From the NCBI RefSeq assembly GCF_039536325.1, contig NZ_BAAAYO010000013.1:1-64000 (forward strand): a stretch of 64,000 nt of DNA. The letters run 5' to 3'. The notes beneath the pieces are model-generated. The model did not search any database and was not told the origin of the DNA. It worked only from the letters and a program-made list of their open reading frames with translations. This DNA is from Paenibacillus_AB hodogayensis. GTDB taxonomy: Bacteria > Bacillota > Bacilli > Paenibacillales > NBRC-103111. The position numbers and the translations under genes were made by a program. Positions 7,811 to 16,361 of this stretch are shown here, piece after piece; within the stretch, counting starts at the first letter, position 1, and each line of letters begins with the position of its first letter.

Positions 7811-9088
7811 TCAGGAAGCGGAGTTTTTCACGCGCTTGCCGTCCGGCTTCGCTTCCAACGTATCGAGAAACTCGCGGTTCGTTTTCGTATCGCCGAGCTT
7901 CTTCAGGAAGGCATCGACGAAGTCGTGCGAGTCGTTCATATTTTTGCGGATTGCCCAAATCTTGTCGAGCTCTTCTTTGGTCAACAGCATTTCTTCGCGG
8001 CGCGTACCCGAGCGGCGAATGTCGATCGCCGGGAAAATACGGCGTTCCGCCAGCTTGCGGTCCAGATGCAGCTCCAGATTGCCCGTTCCTTTAAATTCTT
8101 CGTAGATGACGTCATCCATCCGCGAACCGGTCTCCACGAGAGCCGTCGCCAAAATGGTCAAGCTTCCGCCCTCTTCGATGTTGCGCGCCGCGCCGAAAAA
8201 CCGCTTCGGACGATGGAACGCGCTCGGATCGATACCGCCGGACAACGTTCGTCCCGAAGGCGGAATGACCAAGTTGTACGCGCGCGCCAGACGGGTGATG
8301 CTGTCCAGCAGAATAACGACGTCCTTCTTGGACTCGACCATACGCTGAGCCCTCTCCAGCACCAGTTCCGCTACCTTGATATGGTTCTCCGGCAGTTCGT
8401 CAAACGTGGAAGCGACCACTTCGGCTTTGACCGAGCGCTGCATATCCGTCACTTCTTCCGGACGTTCATCGATCAGCAGCACGAACAGCTCCACTTCCGG
8501 GTAGTTCAACGAAATACTGTTGGCGATTTCTTTGAGCAGCAATGTTTTGCCTGCCTTCGGAGGGGCCACGATAAGTCCGCGCTGACCCATCCCGACGGGA
8601 CTGAGCAAATCCATAATGCGGGTAGAAATTTGCGCGGGCGTCGTCTCGAGTACGAACTTGGTTTGAGGATAAAGTGGGGTCAAGGCCGGGAAGTGAAGCC
8701 GTTCCGCAGCCGTTTCCGGCTTCTCGCCATTTACCGCTTCGACTTGCAGCAAGCCGAAATACCGTTCGTTTTCCTTAGGCGGCCTGCATTTGCCGGACAC
8801 CATATCGCCGGAGCGCAAATCAAATTTGCGGATCTGCGATTGGGAAATATAAATATCCTCGGCGCTCGGCAAGTAGTTGATCGGCCGCAGGAAGCCGTAT
8901 CCCTCCGACAGCACGTCGAGCACGCCTTCCATGAACATCAAACCGCCCTTTTCGGCCTGGGCTCGTAAAATAGCAAAAATCAATTCTTTTTTCTTCATTT
9001 GGCCGTAGGACGGGATTTGATGCTCTTTGGCCAACTTGTACAAGTCGGTCAATTTCAACTGCTCCAGCTGAGCCAGATGCATATCCAT
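7811..9088 (-). CDS. rho: Transcription termination factor Rho
   Basis: This 425-residue hexameric RNA-dependent ATPase has the N-terminal Rho domain (LKLTDLYKLAKEHQIPSYGQ), a cold-shock RNA-binding domain (~residues 50-120, EGYGFLRP), Walker A (APPKAGKTLLLKEIA), Walker B region (VVILLDSITRLARAYN) and the conserved GGIDPSAFHRPKRFFGAARN block. The ATG at 9088 follows GGTGG and fits close homologues; eight extra in-frame codons extend to 9112. It is in the usual murA-rho-rpmE order. Confidence 0.97.
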   Translation of the reverse strand: MDMHLAQLEQLKLTDLYKLAKEHQIPSYGQMKKKELIFAILRAQAEKGGLMFMEGVLDVLSEGYGFLRPINYLPSAEDIYISQSQIRKFDLRSGDMVSGKCRPPKENERYFGLLQVEAVNGEKPETAAERLHFPALTPLYPQTKFVLETTPAQISTRIMDLLSPVGMGQRGLIVAPPKAGKTLLLKEIANSISLNYPEVELFVLLIDERPEEVTDMQRSVKAEVVASTFDELPENHIKVAELVLERAQRMVESKKDVVILLDSITRLARAYNLVIPPSGRTLSGGIDPSAFHRPKRFFGAARNIEEGGSLTILATALVETGSRMDDVIYEEFKGTGNLELHLDRKLAERRIFPAIDIRRSGTRREEMLLTKEELDKIWAIRKNMNDSHDFVDAFLKKLGDTKTNREFLDTLEAKPDGKRVKNSAS

Positions 9089-9154
9089 AAATTCATCCAC
9101 CACACTATTCAATTAATTCGGAAGGCATTCCAATCTATCATTTCCGATTTTCTT

Positions 9155-10441
9155 TCAATCTATTCTTCCGGCGGAAGCCACTTCCGAGCTTTCCTCTTCC
9201 CATACCTCGGCACCCAAATTGCGCAAATTGATCACGAGATTCTCGTAGCCCCGGTGTATGTACTCCGTTCCTCCAATTTCGGTGACGCCGGAAGGCACGG
9301 TCAGTGCAGCCGTAAACAGCGCCGCTCCGGCCCGCAGATCGGTCGCTCTCACCTTGGCGGCGGACAACGTACCGCCTTCGATAATCGCCGAGCGTCCCTC
9401 GACCTTGATTTTCGCGCCCATGCGAATCAGTTCGGGAACGTGCTTGAAACGGTTATTGTACACATAATCGGTTAGAATGCTGACGCCTTTCGCTTGGGTG
9501 AGGAGACTGGTCATCGGGGACTGAAGATCGGTGGCAAATCCGGGGTAAACGAGCGCCTTGACATCCACGCTCTCGTATTCCGGCTGACCTACGACGCGTA
9601 TCGACTCGTCCATCTCGTAAATATGAACGCCCATCTCTTGCAGTTTGGCGGTCAAAGCTTCCATATGCTTCGGGATGACATTATCGATCACGACATCCCC
9701 GCGGGTAGCCGCCGCGGCGATCATATACGAGCCGGCCTGAATTCGGTCGGGAATGATCGAATGACGGCAGCCGTGCAGCGAGTCGACGCCTTCGATACGG
9801 ATCGTCTCGGTGCCGGCGCCTTTGATTTTGGCGCCCATAGCGTTAAGCAGAGTAGCTACATCTATAATTTCTGGCTCTTTGGCCGCATTTTCGATCAGAG
9901 TGATTCCTTTGGCGCGAGAAGCGGCCAACATAATGTTGATCGTCGCCCCTACGCTGACGACATCCAGATAAATTTTCGCCCCGCGCAATTGCTTCGCCCG
10001 GATACGCAGGCTTCCATACTCATTGCTGACTTCCGCGCCGAGTGCCTCGAAGCCCTTCATATGCTGATCGATCGGCCTCGGCTCGAAATTGCAGCCTCCC
10101 GGCAATCCGATCGTCGCTTCCCCGAACCTTCCGAGAAGCGCTCCCATCAAATAATACGATGCACGAAGCTTCTTGATATTCCCGTTCGGCATCGGGACCG
10201 ATTTCAACGACGCAGGGTCGATGATCATCTGGTCGCCGTTCCGTTGTACGCTTGCCCCCAGCTCCGTTAGCAGCTCGGTATAAATACCGACGTCGCTAAT
10301 GAGAGGAAGATTGTCCAGCACGACCGTCGTTTCCGCCAATATTGCCGCAGGGATTAAGGCGACCGCGCTGTTCTTCGCTCCGCTAATCGTAACCGTTCCC
10401 CGGAGCGGCCGGCCTCCTGCGACCATAAGTTTTCCCGTCAT
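9155..10441 (-). CDS. murA: UDP-N-acetylglucosamine 1-carboxyvinyltransferase
   Basis: This 428-residue EPSP-synthase-fold enzyme transfers enolpyruvate from PEP to UDP-GlcNAc, the first committed step of peptidoglycan synthesis. The catalytic Cys is present at residue 117 in LPGGCNFEPRPIDQH (the fosfomycin target), and the N-terminal SGAKNSAVALIPA motif is intact. Many Firmicutes carry two paralogues (murAA and murAB/murZ); the position between fbaA and rho corresponds to murAB/murZ of Bacillus. It ends about 65 bases before rho. Confidence 0.96.
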   Translation of the reverse strand: MTGKLMVAGGRPLRGTVTISGAKNSAVALIPAAILAETTVVLDNLPLISDVGIYTELLTELGASVQRNGDQMIIDPASLKSVPMPNGNIKKLRASYYLMGALLGRFGEATIGLPGGCNFEPRPIDQHMKGFEALGAEVSNEYGSLRIRAKQLRGAKIYLDVVSVGATINIMLAASRAKGITLIENAAKEPEIIDVATLLNAMGAKIKGAGTETIRIEGVDSLHGCRHSIIPDRIQAGSYMIAAAATRGDVVIDNVIPKHMEALTAKLQEMGVHIYEMDESIRVVGQPEYESVDVKALVYPGFATDLQSPMTSLLTQAKGVSILTDYVYNNRFKHVPELIRMGAKIKVEGRSAIIEGGTLSAAKVRATDLRAGAALFTAALTVPSGVTEIGGTEYIHRGYENLVINLRNLGAEVWEEESSEVASAGRID

Positions 10442-10535
10442 TCCTGCAAATTCCCCCTGACCCGCGCACGAAAACTACAGAGGGGAAACCCGCCAAGACC
10501 TCTCCCGTCGGCGAGTTTCCCGCATCCGCATCGAT

Positions 10536-11390
10536 TTACGCTTGGTTGCTGCTGCCAAACAAACGAATTTTCGCTTTGACGACTTCTACCATCGCTTTGC
10601 GCGCAGGCGTCAAATATTTGCGGGGGTCGTATACGACAGCGTCCTTGGCCAGCACTTCGCGGATCGCTTCAGTACATGCGACCTGGTTCTCGGTATTGAC
10701 GTTGATCTTGCCCACGCCTGCGGCGACAGACAGACGAATCGCCTCGTCGGGAACGCCGGAACCGCCATGGAGCACGATCGGCACCGGAACAGCCTTGGCT
10801 ACTTGTTCGATAATATCGTAGTGAATCTTGGGCTCGCCCTTGTACATGCCGTGCGCCGTACCTACCGCGATAGCCAGGCAGTCGACTCCGGTCTCTTCAT
10901 AGAAACGGATCGCTTCCTCCGGCTTCGCCAGGTTGGCATGCTCCTCGTCAACGCTGATGTCGTCCTCGACGCCGCCGATCGTGCCGAGCTCGCCTTCGAC
11001 GGATACGCCCATAGCGCGGGCCGCCTTCACGACTTCCTTCGTCAGACGGATGTTCTCTTCCAACGTGTAATGCGAACCGTCGAACATGACGGAGCTGAAG
11101 CCGCCGCGGATACATTTCATCGCAACTTCGAAGCTGCTGCCATGGTCCAAGTGCAGAGCGATCGGCAGGCCGGATTTCTTGGCTGCCGCTTCGGCAATCG
11201 CTACGGTATATTCCATCCCCATATATTTCAGGGCGCCTTCGCTTACGCCAAAAATAAACGGCGAATTTTCTTCGATGGCCGCGTCCGTAATCGCTTGGGC
11301 AAACTCCAGGTTGTTCATGTTGAATTGTCCGACCGCAAATTTATTCTCTTTCGCTTTAGGCAAAAATTCATTCATTGAAACAAGTGGCAT
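10536..11390 (-). CDS. fbaA: Class II fructose-1,6-bisphosphate aldolase
   Basis: This 284-residue protein starts MPLVSMNEFLPKAKENKFAVGQFN and contains the zinc-site motif LHLDHGSSFE (~residues 78-87), GGVEDD, AVGTAHGMYKGEP and VLHGGSGVPDE, all diagnostic of zinc-dependent class II aldolases. It interconverts fructose-1,6-bisphosphate with DHAP and glyceraldehyde-3-phosphate. The spo0F-fba-murA order is conserved in Bacilli. A clear AGGAGG site precedes the ATG. Confidence 0.96.
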   Translation of the reverse strand: MPLVSMNEFLPKAKENKFAVGQFNMNNLEFAQAITDAAIEENSPFIFGVSEGALKYMGMEYTVAIAEAAAKKSGLPIALHLDHGSSFEVAMKCIRGGFSSVMFDGSHYTLEENIRLTKEVVKAARAMGVSVEGELGTIGGVEDDISVDEEHANLAKPEEAIRFYEETGVDCLAIAVGTAHGMYKGEPKIHYDIIEQVAKAVPVPIVLHGGSGVPDEAIRLSVAAGVGKINVNTENQVACTEAIREVLAKDAVVYDPRKYLTPARKAMVEVVKAKIRLFGSSNQA

Positions 11391-11447
11391 TGGTCGTTCC
11401 TCCTAAACGTTCTTCGTTGAATTAAGATCCGAGAGCAATACTGGTTC

Positions 11448-11477
11448 ATTATAGCACACTCGTCCGCGAAATGGTAA
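11448..11477 (-). promoter_or_regulatory. Sigma-A promoter of fbaA
   Basis: On the minus strand TTACCA (11472-11477) is followed after 18 bases by a perfect TATAAT (11448-11453), about 60 bases upstream of the fbaA start codon. It gives aldolase a promoter separate from spo0F. Confidence 0.65.
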
Positions 11478-11520
11478 CTCCCTGCAAGCCGCAAGGGCTC
11501 CCGGGTTTTGAGAGACAAAG

Positions 11521-11546
11521 AAAAAAGGACCCTTCATCAGGATCCT
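11521..11546 (-). terminator. Terminator after spo0F
   Basis: On the minus strand, directly after the spo0F stop region, AGGATCC pairs with GGGTCCT across a seven-base loop and is followed by a T-tract (TTTTTTC). The stem is short, so strength is uncertain. Confidence 0.65.
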
Positions 11547-11929
11547 ATCGCAAGCCTGGGCGAATCCGAGCGCAGCTGATTGTTAACCGCCTGCCTCAGG
11601 TCGTCGATATCGAACGGTTTCGTAAAGTGCGTCAATGCCCCCAAATCGGTCGCTTCTTTAATCATGTCCAGCTCTCCGTAAGCGGTCATCATGATCACCT
11701 TGATACTTGTGTCGATTTGTTTGATGTGCTTCAAAATGTCCAGACCGTCCATACCCGGTATTTTCATGTCAAGCAATACGAGATCGGGCGATTCCTTGCG
11801 GACGATTTCAAGCGCCAGTTTGCCGTTGGACGCCTGAAACGTATTATACCCTTCGTTGCTGAACACTTCCACGAGCAATACGCGGATACCATTTTGATCG
11901 TCGACAATCAACACTTTCTTCTTATCCAA
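11537..11929 (-). CDS. spo0F: Sporulation phosphorelay response regulator Spo0F
   Basis: This 130-residue single-domain receiver has the acidic pair D10/D11, phospho-acceptor D54 (LLDMKIPGMDG), conserved T82-region (MMTAYGEL) and K104-region (FTKPFD). Spo0F passes phosphate from sensor kinases to Spo0B and then Spo0A to start sporulation. The start is TTG at 11929 with AGGAGG at 8 bases. A perfect sigma-H-type promoter lies upstream (12004-12032). Gene order with fbaA and pyrG matches Bacillus. Confidence 0.95.
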   Translation of the reverse strand: MDKKKVLIVDDQNGIRVLLVEVFSNEGYNTFQASNGKLALEIVRKESPDLVLLDMKIPGMDGLDILKHIKQIDTSIKVIMMTAYGELDMIKEATDLGALTHFTKPFDIDDLRQAVNNQLRSDSPRLAIGS

Positions 11930-12003
11930 TCATCAAACCTCCTCACAACTTTGCATGAACACTAGCCGACATCTGCATGGAGAATCTGTTACCTTAACGC
12001 TAT

Positions 12004-12032
12004 AAATTCGATGCCGATCGTCGTATTCCTGC
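12004..12032 (-). promoter_or_regulatory. Sigma-H-type promoter of spo0F
   Basis: On the minus strand GCAGGAATA (12024-12032), an 11-base spacer and ATCGAATTT (12004-12012) match the sigma-H consensus RNAGGAWWW-N11/12-RNNGAATWW at every defined position. spo0F is a known sigma-H target in Bacillus subtilis. Confidence 0.75.
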
Positions 12033-12096
12033 TGGGTTGTGAAGAAAGTTGTAAGTTTTTACAAATAAGTTAATGATTTAGCCCGGCTTCGCGCCG

Positions 12097-13731
12097 TTAT
12101 TGAAGCGCCGGAACTTCCTTGGAACGCTCGGCCATATCGACGGCCGCCCGCACGAATTGACGGAACAGCGGCTGAGGGCGATTCGGACGCGACGTGAACT
12201 CCGGATGGAATTGAACCGCCAGAAACCACGGATGACCCGGCAGCTCGATCACTTCGACCAATCTTCCGTCGGGAGACGTCCCGGAAATTTTCAAGCCCGC
12301 CGACTCCAAAGCTTCGCGGTATTGGTTGTTGAATTCGTACCGGTGACGATGGCGCTCGTACACCAGTTCGTCCTCATAACAGCTCATCGCCAGCGAGTCT
12401 TCGGCGATCTTGCACGGATACAGACCGAGACGCATCGTTCCGCCCAGATCCTCGATGTCCTTTTGCTCCGGCAGCAGGTCGATAACCGGGTAAGGCGTGG
12501 TCGGATGAATCTCCGAGCTGTTCGCTCCTTCCAGACCGGCAACGGAACGCGCAAATTCCACGACGGCCACTTGCATGCCGAGACAGATGCCGAAGAATGG
12601 TACGTCGTTCTCACGCGCATAGCGAATGGCGGAGATCTTTCCTTCGATGCCGCGATCCCCGAAGCCGCCCGGCACGAGTATGCCCTGCACACCCTGCAGC
12701 AGCTCTTCCGCATTGTGATCGTATATTTCCTCGGCGTTGACCCAGCGTATATCCACTTCGGTATTGCAGTCGATGCCCGCGTGGCCAAGCGCCTCGACAA
12801 TGCTCAAATAAGCGTCATGGAGAGCGACGTATTTGCCAACGATGGCGATTTCAGTCTTCTTCTGCAACGACTTCACTTTATGGACAAGCTGCTCCCACTC
12901 CGTCATATTCGGCGGATTGCGGAACGCATCGAGCTTCAGATGCTTGACGACGATATCGTCAAGACCTTGCTCCCGCAGCATCATCGGCACTTCGTACAGC
13001 GTGCTCGCGTCTTGGCATTCGATCACCGCTTCCGCGTCGATGTCGCAGAACAGCGCAAGCTTGCGCTTCATGTCTTCGGCAAGCGGATGCTCCGTGCGGC
13101 ATACGATCACCTGCGGCTGGATGCCGATGCTGCGCAGTTCCTTGACGCTGTGCTGGGTCGGCTTCGTCTTGACCTCTCCGGCTGCCTTCAAATACGGAAT
13201 AAGCGTCACATGAATGTACATGACATTGTCGCGTCCGATGTCGCTCTTGATTTGCCGGATCGCTTCCAAGAACGGCAAGCTCTCGATATCCCCGACGGTG
13301 CCGCCGATTTCGGTAATGACGACGTCGGATTGGGTTTCCCGGCCGGCCCGGAATACCCGGTCCTTGATTTCGTTCGTAATATGCGGAATCACTTGAACGG
13401 TACCGCCCAAATACTCCCCGCGGCGCTCCTTGGTAATGACGGACGAGTAGATTTTGCCGGTTGTTACGTTGCTCGCTTTGGACAAATTGATGTCGATAAA
13501 ACGTTCGTAGTGTCCGAGGTCCAAATCGGTCTCCGCACCGTCGTCGGTGACGAACACTTCCCCATGCTGGTAAGGACTCATCGTACCCGGATCGACATTG
13601 ATGTACGGGTCGAATTTCTGAATCGTCACTTTGAGTCCCCGGTTTTTGAGCAGCCTCCCCAGTGAAGCCGCGGTAATCCCTTTACCGAGCGAAGAAACGA
13701 CGCCGCCTGTTACGAAAATATACTTGGTCAC
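12097..13731 (-). CDS. pyrG: CTP synthase
   Basis: This 544-residue enzyme converts UTP, ATP and glutamine to CTP. The N-terminal synthetase domain begins TKYIFVTGGVVSSLGKGI and has GGTVGDIES; the C-terminal class I glutamine amidotransferase domain has the nucleophile Cys in FGICLGMQ and the catalytic HPEF near the end. The start is a GTG at 13731 with CGGAGG upstream; the in-frame open sequence beyond it is the attenuator leader. Neighbours rpoE and spo0F/fba match Bacillus. Confidence 0.96.
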   Translation of the reverse strand: MTKYIFVTGGVVSSLGKGITAASLGRLLKNRGLKVTIQKFDPYINVDPGTMSPYQHGEVFVTDDGAETDLDLGHYERFIDINLSKASNVTTGKIYSSVITKERRGEYLGGTVQVIPHITNEIKDRVFRAGRETQSDVVITEIGGTVGDIESLPFLEAIRQIKSDIGRDNVMYIHVTLIPYLKAAGEVKTKPTQHSVKELRSIGIQPQVIVCRTEHPLAEDMKRKLALFCDIDAEAVIECQDASTLYEVPMMLREQGLDDIVVKHLKLDAFRNPPNMTEWEQLVHKVKSLQKKTEIAIVGKYVALHDAYLSIVEALGHAGIDCNTEVDIRWVNAEEIYDHNAEELLQGVQGILVPGGFGDRGIEGKISAIRYARENDVPFFGICLGMQVAVVEFARSVAGLEGANSSEIHPTTPYPVIDLLPEQKDIEDLGGTMRLGLYPCKIAEDSLAMSCYEDELVYERHRHRYEFNNQYREALESAGLKISGTSPDGRLVEVIELPGHPWFLAVQFHPEFTSRPNRPQPLFRQFVRAAVDMAERSKEVPALQ

Positions 13732-13793
13732 GTTTGTAAAACCTCCGTTCAAGTCTGTAAAGCCAGTCACCCGCGTATGCGGGCAAAAAAAAT

Positions 13794-13861
13794 AAAAGTG
13801 ACTCCCGCCGAGACGGGGCACTTTAGTCGGATTCGCTAAACGAATTGTAAATCTGTAGCCC
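13794..13861 (-). promoter_or_regulatory. pyrG leader: GGGC start and attenuator terminator (CTP-responsive type)
   Basis: The predicted transcript starts GGGCTAC (first G at 13861). About 35 bases later a hairpin pairs AAAGTG-CCCCG with CGGG-AGT-CACTTT (13795-13824) and is followed by TTTTATTTTTTTT. A C-run (GTGCCCCG) lies in its 5' arm. In characterised pyrG leaders, low CTP makes RNA polymerase add extra Gs at GGGC; the poly-G end then pairs with the C-rich arm and prevents termination. All those elements are visible here. A second small CCCGC/GCGGG hairpin (13771-13784) follows. Confidence 0.75.
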
Positions 13862-13868
13862 AAAACAT

Positions 13869-13897
13869 AGTTTACCCGGTAGCCGGGAGCCTGTCAA
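13869..13897 (-). promoter_or_regulatory. Sigma-A promoter of pyrG
   Basis: On the minus strand a perfect TTGACA (13892-13897), 17-base spacer and TAAACT (13869-13874) are followed after 7 bases by GGGC at the expected transcription start. The fit between promoter spacing and the GGGC start supports both this promoter and the attenuator. Confidence 0.8.
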
Positions 13898-14128
13898 GGG
13901 AGCCTTGGCAACTGTTCGCGGACCGCCCGGCAGGCAGTCGCTCGGCCAGACGCCGGCAGGCGCCGCCATCCCGGTTTCGGTACGGCGTGCCCGAGCAAGC
14001 CGACCGCGAACGGTGCGGAAAAAGCGGCTATCGCATGCACCCTTGGTCCCGCAGCGCCGCATGGCCTGACCGGTTGCGCCGGCCGTCGGACGAATTTCTA
14101 GGAGGAAAGACTTCGGTCTAAAGCCCGG

Positions 14129-14704
14129 TCAGTTCTTGTCTTCTTCCTCTTCGTCCTCGCTGTCTTCCCCTTCTTCGCCGTCCTCGAACTCGTCCTCTTC
14201 TTCTTCGGCTTCCTCGTCGATCTCGGCAATCTCGCCTTCGACTTCCTCGATCTCGGCGTCGTCGATCGCTTCCTCGTCCTGATAGAAGTCTTCCTCTTCG
14301 CCGCTGAATTCCTCTTCGCCCTCGTAGGCTTCGTACTCTTCTTCGGTTTCTTCTTCCTCCGTATAGTAATCGTCATCGTCGTCATCGTCGTTGATGATGC
14401 GCGGATGCTTGGAGGAGCCTACCGCCGCATCGTCGGATTTCTCTACAGGGTACCAGCGTTTCAGGCCCCACAGGTTCGTGCCGACGCATGCGAATCTTCC
14501 GTCTATATTAATTTCCGTATATAGCTGTGCGATAACCTGCATCACTTCTTCGTCCGACAAGCCTTTGATTTTGGCTATTTCCTGCATCAAATCCCGATAG
14601 TAAAACGGGTTTTTGGCCGCTTTCAATACTTCGAACGCAAGATCGACCATCGGCATTTCTTTAGCCTTCTCGGCATCAATTTTAAGCGTATAGGAGCTGC
14701 TCAT
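14129..14704 (-). CDS. rpoE: DNA-directed RNA polymerase subunit delta
   Basis: This 191-residue protein has an N-terminal HARE-HTH domain (about 1-95, ending CVGTNLWGLKRWYP) and a C-terminal tail of ~90 residues made almost entirely of Asp and Glu. That layout is unique to the Firmicute RNAP delta subunit, which speeds polymerase recycling and tunes response to initiating NTPs. The ATG at 14704 follows AAAGGAAG; a TTG two codons upstream is too close to that site. It lies upstream of pyrG, as in Bacillus. Confidence 0.95.
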   Translation of the reverse strand: MSSSYTLKIDAEKAKEMPMVDLAFEVLKAAKNPFYYRDLMQEIAKIKGLSDEEVMQVIAQLYTEINIDGRFACVGTNLWGLKRWYPVEKSDDAAVGSSKHPRIINDDDDDDDYYTEEEETEEEYEAYEGEEEFSGEEEDFYQDEEAIDDAEIEEVEGEIAEIDEEAEEEEDEFEDGEEGEDSEDEEEEDKN

Positions 14705-15136
14705 GGCCAAACACTTCCTTTCCCGACATGGTCTAATGGCAACAACCGATCCTGGCTCCCCGGCGCCCGCATTCGGCGCGGAAGAGACGTTCCCTCTTCT
14801 AAAATGCCCATTATCTTCATTAAGTAAAACCTATTTTATTCAAAAATGCAACTATGCCCGCTCCCGAAATTGCGCAGCGCGTTTCCATACAAAAAGGAAG
14901 CCGTTTTCCGGCTTCCTTAAGGACTGTATCCGCTTGGCCGATGAACGTCCGTTCACCACCTTGCGTACGAGAAGAGCGCCCGCGGGTGCCCTCCATTCAT
15001 ACTATGAGGGCCGCCGATCAATGACACAACCGCAAGCCTAACTTTTGCGAAAAAAGGCGCTCATCTCATGCGGGCGGATCGTACAGGTTCATATCATATC
15101 AAGTACCGACATGAGGAAGCAGGGGAGGGAATTCAC
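14705..15136. other. 432-bp intergenic region between rpoE and the subtilase gene
   Basis: The left part carries a candidate rpoE promoter on the minus strand (TTGCAT 14846-14851, 17 bases, TTTACT 14823-14828). At 14894-14918 is a perfect 10-bp stem (AAGGAAGCCG / CGGCTTCCTT, five-base loop) followed on the minus strand by a short T-run, so it can only work as a leftward terminator. No coding sequence that I trust lies in 14920-15136. Confidence 0.55.
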
Positions 15137-16300
15137 TTGAGCGAATCGGCGCTGCTGCGCATGCTGCGCGAAGCAATCGGAACGTCTCCGACCAACGCCA
15201 GGCGCCATATCATTCATTTCCGGAACAAATCGGCGTACGGACGGTTTGTGGCCGCCCTCGGGAAAGCGGGAGAGCTGTTTCCCGTCAAAGGGGCCATTCA
15301 GCCGATCTCCATCATCCACGCGATTTCGTGTACGCTGAAATCCGGGTTCCCGGCGTTGCGCCATCCAAGCATCCGCTTTATTGAAGAAGATATCTCCATC
15401 CGCGTTCATTTCGCCCAGGCCCGTCCGATGCAGCAGGCGGCGGCTTTGCGTCATACCGGCCCTTCCATCCCCTGGGGCGTCCGGCAGATCAAGTCGCCCG
15501 AGGCGTGGCGGGAAACCCGGGGCAACCGCATCCGGATCGGCGTCATCGACACCGGCGTGGACTATTTGCATCCCGATCTGCGGGGGCGAGTGTCCCGGGG
15601 CATTAATTTGCTGAACCGCAGCCTTCTCCCGACCGACGACAACGGACACGGCACGCATATCGCCGGCACGATCGCTGCATCCAACCACGATTCGGGCCTT
15701 GTCGGGGTGGCGCCCAGCGCGATCATTCATCCCGTCAAATCGTTCGACCATAACGGCACGGCTTTCGTCTCGGATATCGTGCTCGGCATCGACTGGTGCG
15801 TCCGCAACCGGATGCATGTAATCAACATGAGCTTCGGCATGAAAAACCGCAGCAAATCGCTTCACGACGCCGTACGCAACGCCAACAAGGCCGGTATAGC
15901 CGTCGTAGCCTCCTCCGGCAACGAAGGCAAGCAGTCGGCCATCGATTACCCGGCGAGATTTTCCCAGGCGATCTCCGTCGGCGCTACCGCCGCGAACAAA
16001 AAAATAGCCCCGTTCAGCAACAGGGGCAAGTCGATCGATCTGTATGCGCCAGGAGAGAAAATCAAATCGACCTGGCTGCAGCACAAATATATGGAGTTGA
16101 GCGGCACGTCCATGGCAACCTCGCACGTATCGGGCGTGATCGCCCTCATGCTGTCCGTCCGTCCGGGACTGTCGCCGTCGGAGATCAAGGCGCTGCTGCA
16201 GAAGACGTCCAATCCCATCTCCGGCCTCAAATCGCGTTCCCATGCGAAAGCCGGCGAGATCGACGCCGTTCGCGTTTTGAAGCATTTATCCCCGCCGTAG
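15137..16300 (+). CDS. S8 family subtilisin-like serine peptidase, no signal peptide
   Basis: This 387-residue subtilase has the full catalytic triad: D138 in GVIDTGVDYLHPDL, H171 in DDNGHGTHIAGT and S325 in GTSMATSHVSG, plus the oxyanion Asn in SSGNEG. Residues 1-115 form a prodomain-like extension with no hydrophobic leader, so the enzyme looks cytoplasmic unless exported by an unknown route. The start is a TTG at 15137 because GGGGAGGG sits 7 bases upstream; an ATG at 15068 lacks a site. It stands alone between rpoE and argS, where Bacillus has other genes. Confidence 0.88.
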   Translation: MSESALLRMLREAIGTSPTNARRHIIHFRNKSAYGRFVAALGKAGELFPVKGAIQPISIIHAISCTLKSGFPALRHPSIRFIEEDISIRVHFAQARPMQQAAALRHTGPSIPWGVRQIKSPEAWRETRGNRIRIGVIDTGVDYLHPDLRGRVSRGINLLNRSLLPTDDNGHGTHIAGTIAASNHDSGLVGVAPSAIIHPVKSFDHNGTAFVSDIVLGIDWCVRNRMHVINMSFGMKNRSKSLHDAVRNANKAGIAVVASSGNEGKQSAIDYPARFSQAISVGATAANKKIAPFSNRGKSIDLYAPGEKIKSTWLQHKYMELSGTSMATSHVSGVIALMLSVRPGLSPSEIKALLQKTSNPISGLKSRSHAKAGEIDAVRVLKHLSPP

Positions 16301-16361
16301 AACCGGGAAGCCTCCCCGCCCCGCTTCGGACGGGGCAGAGGCAGCCCTTCGGGCGCGGCGC

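Noticed and set aside
7040..8968. 642-codon open frame on the plus strand over the radical SAM and rho genes
   Set aside because: Antisense shadow of two conserved genes in GC-rich DNA; no ribosome site or family resemblance.
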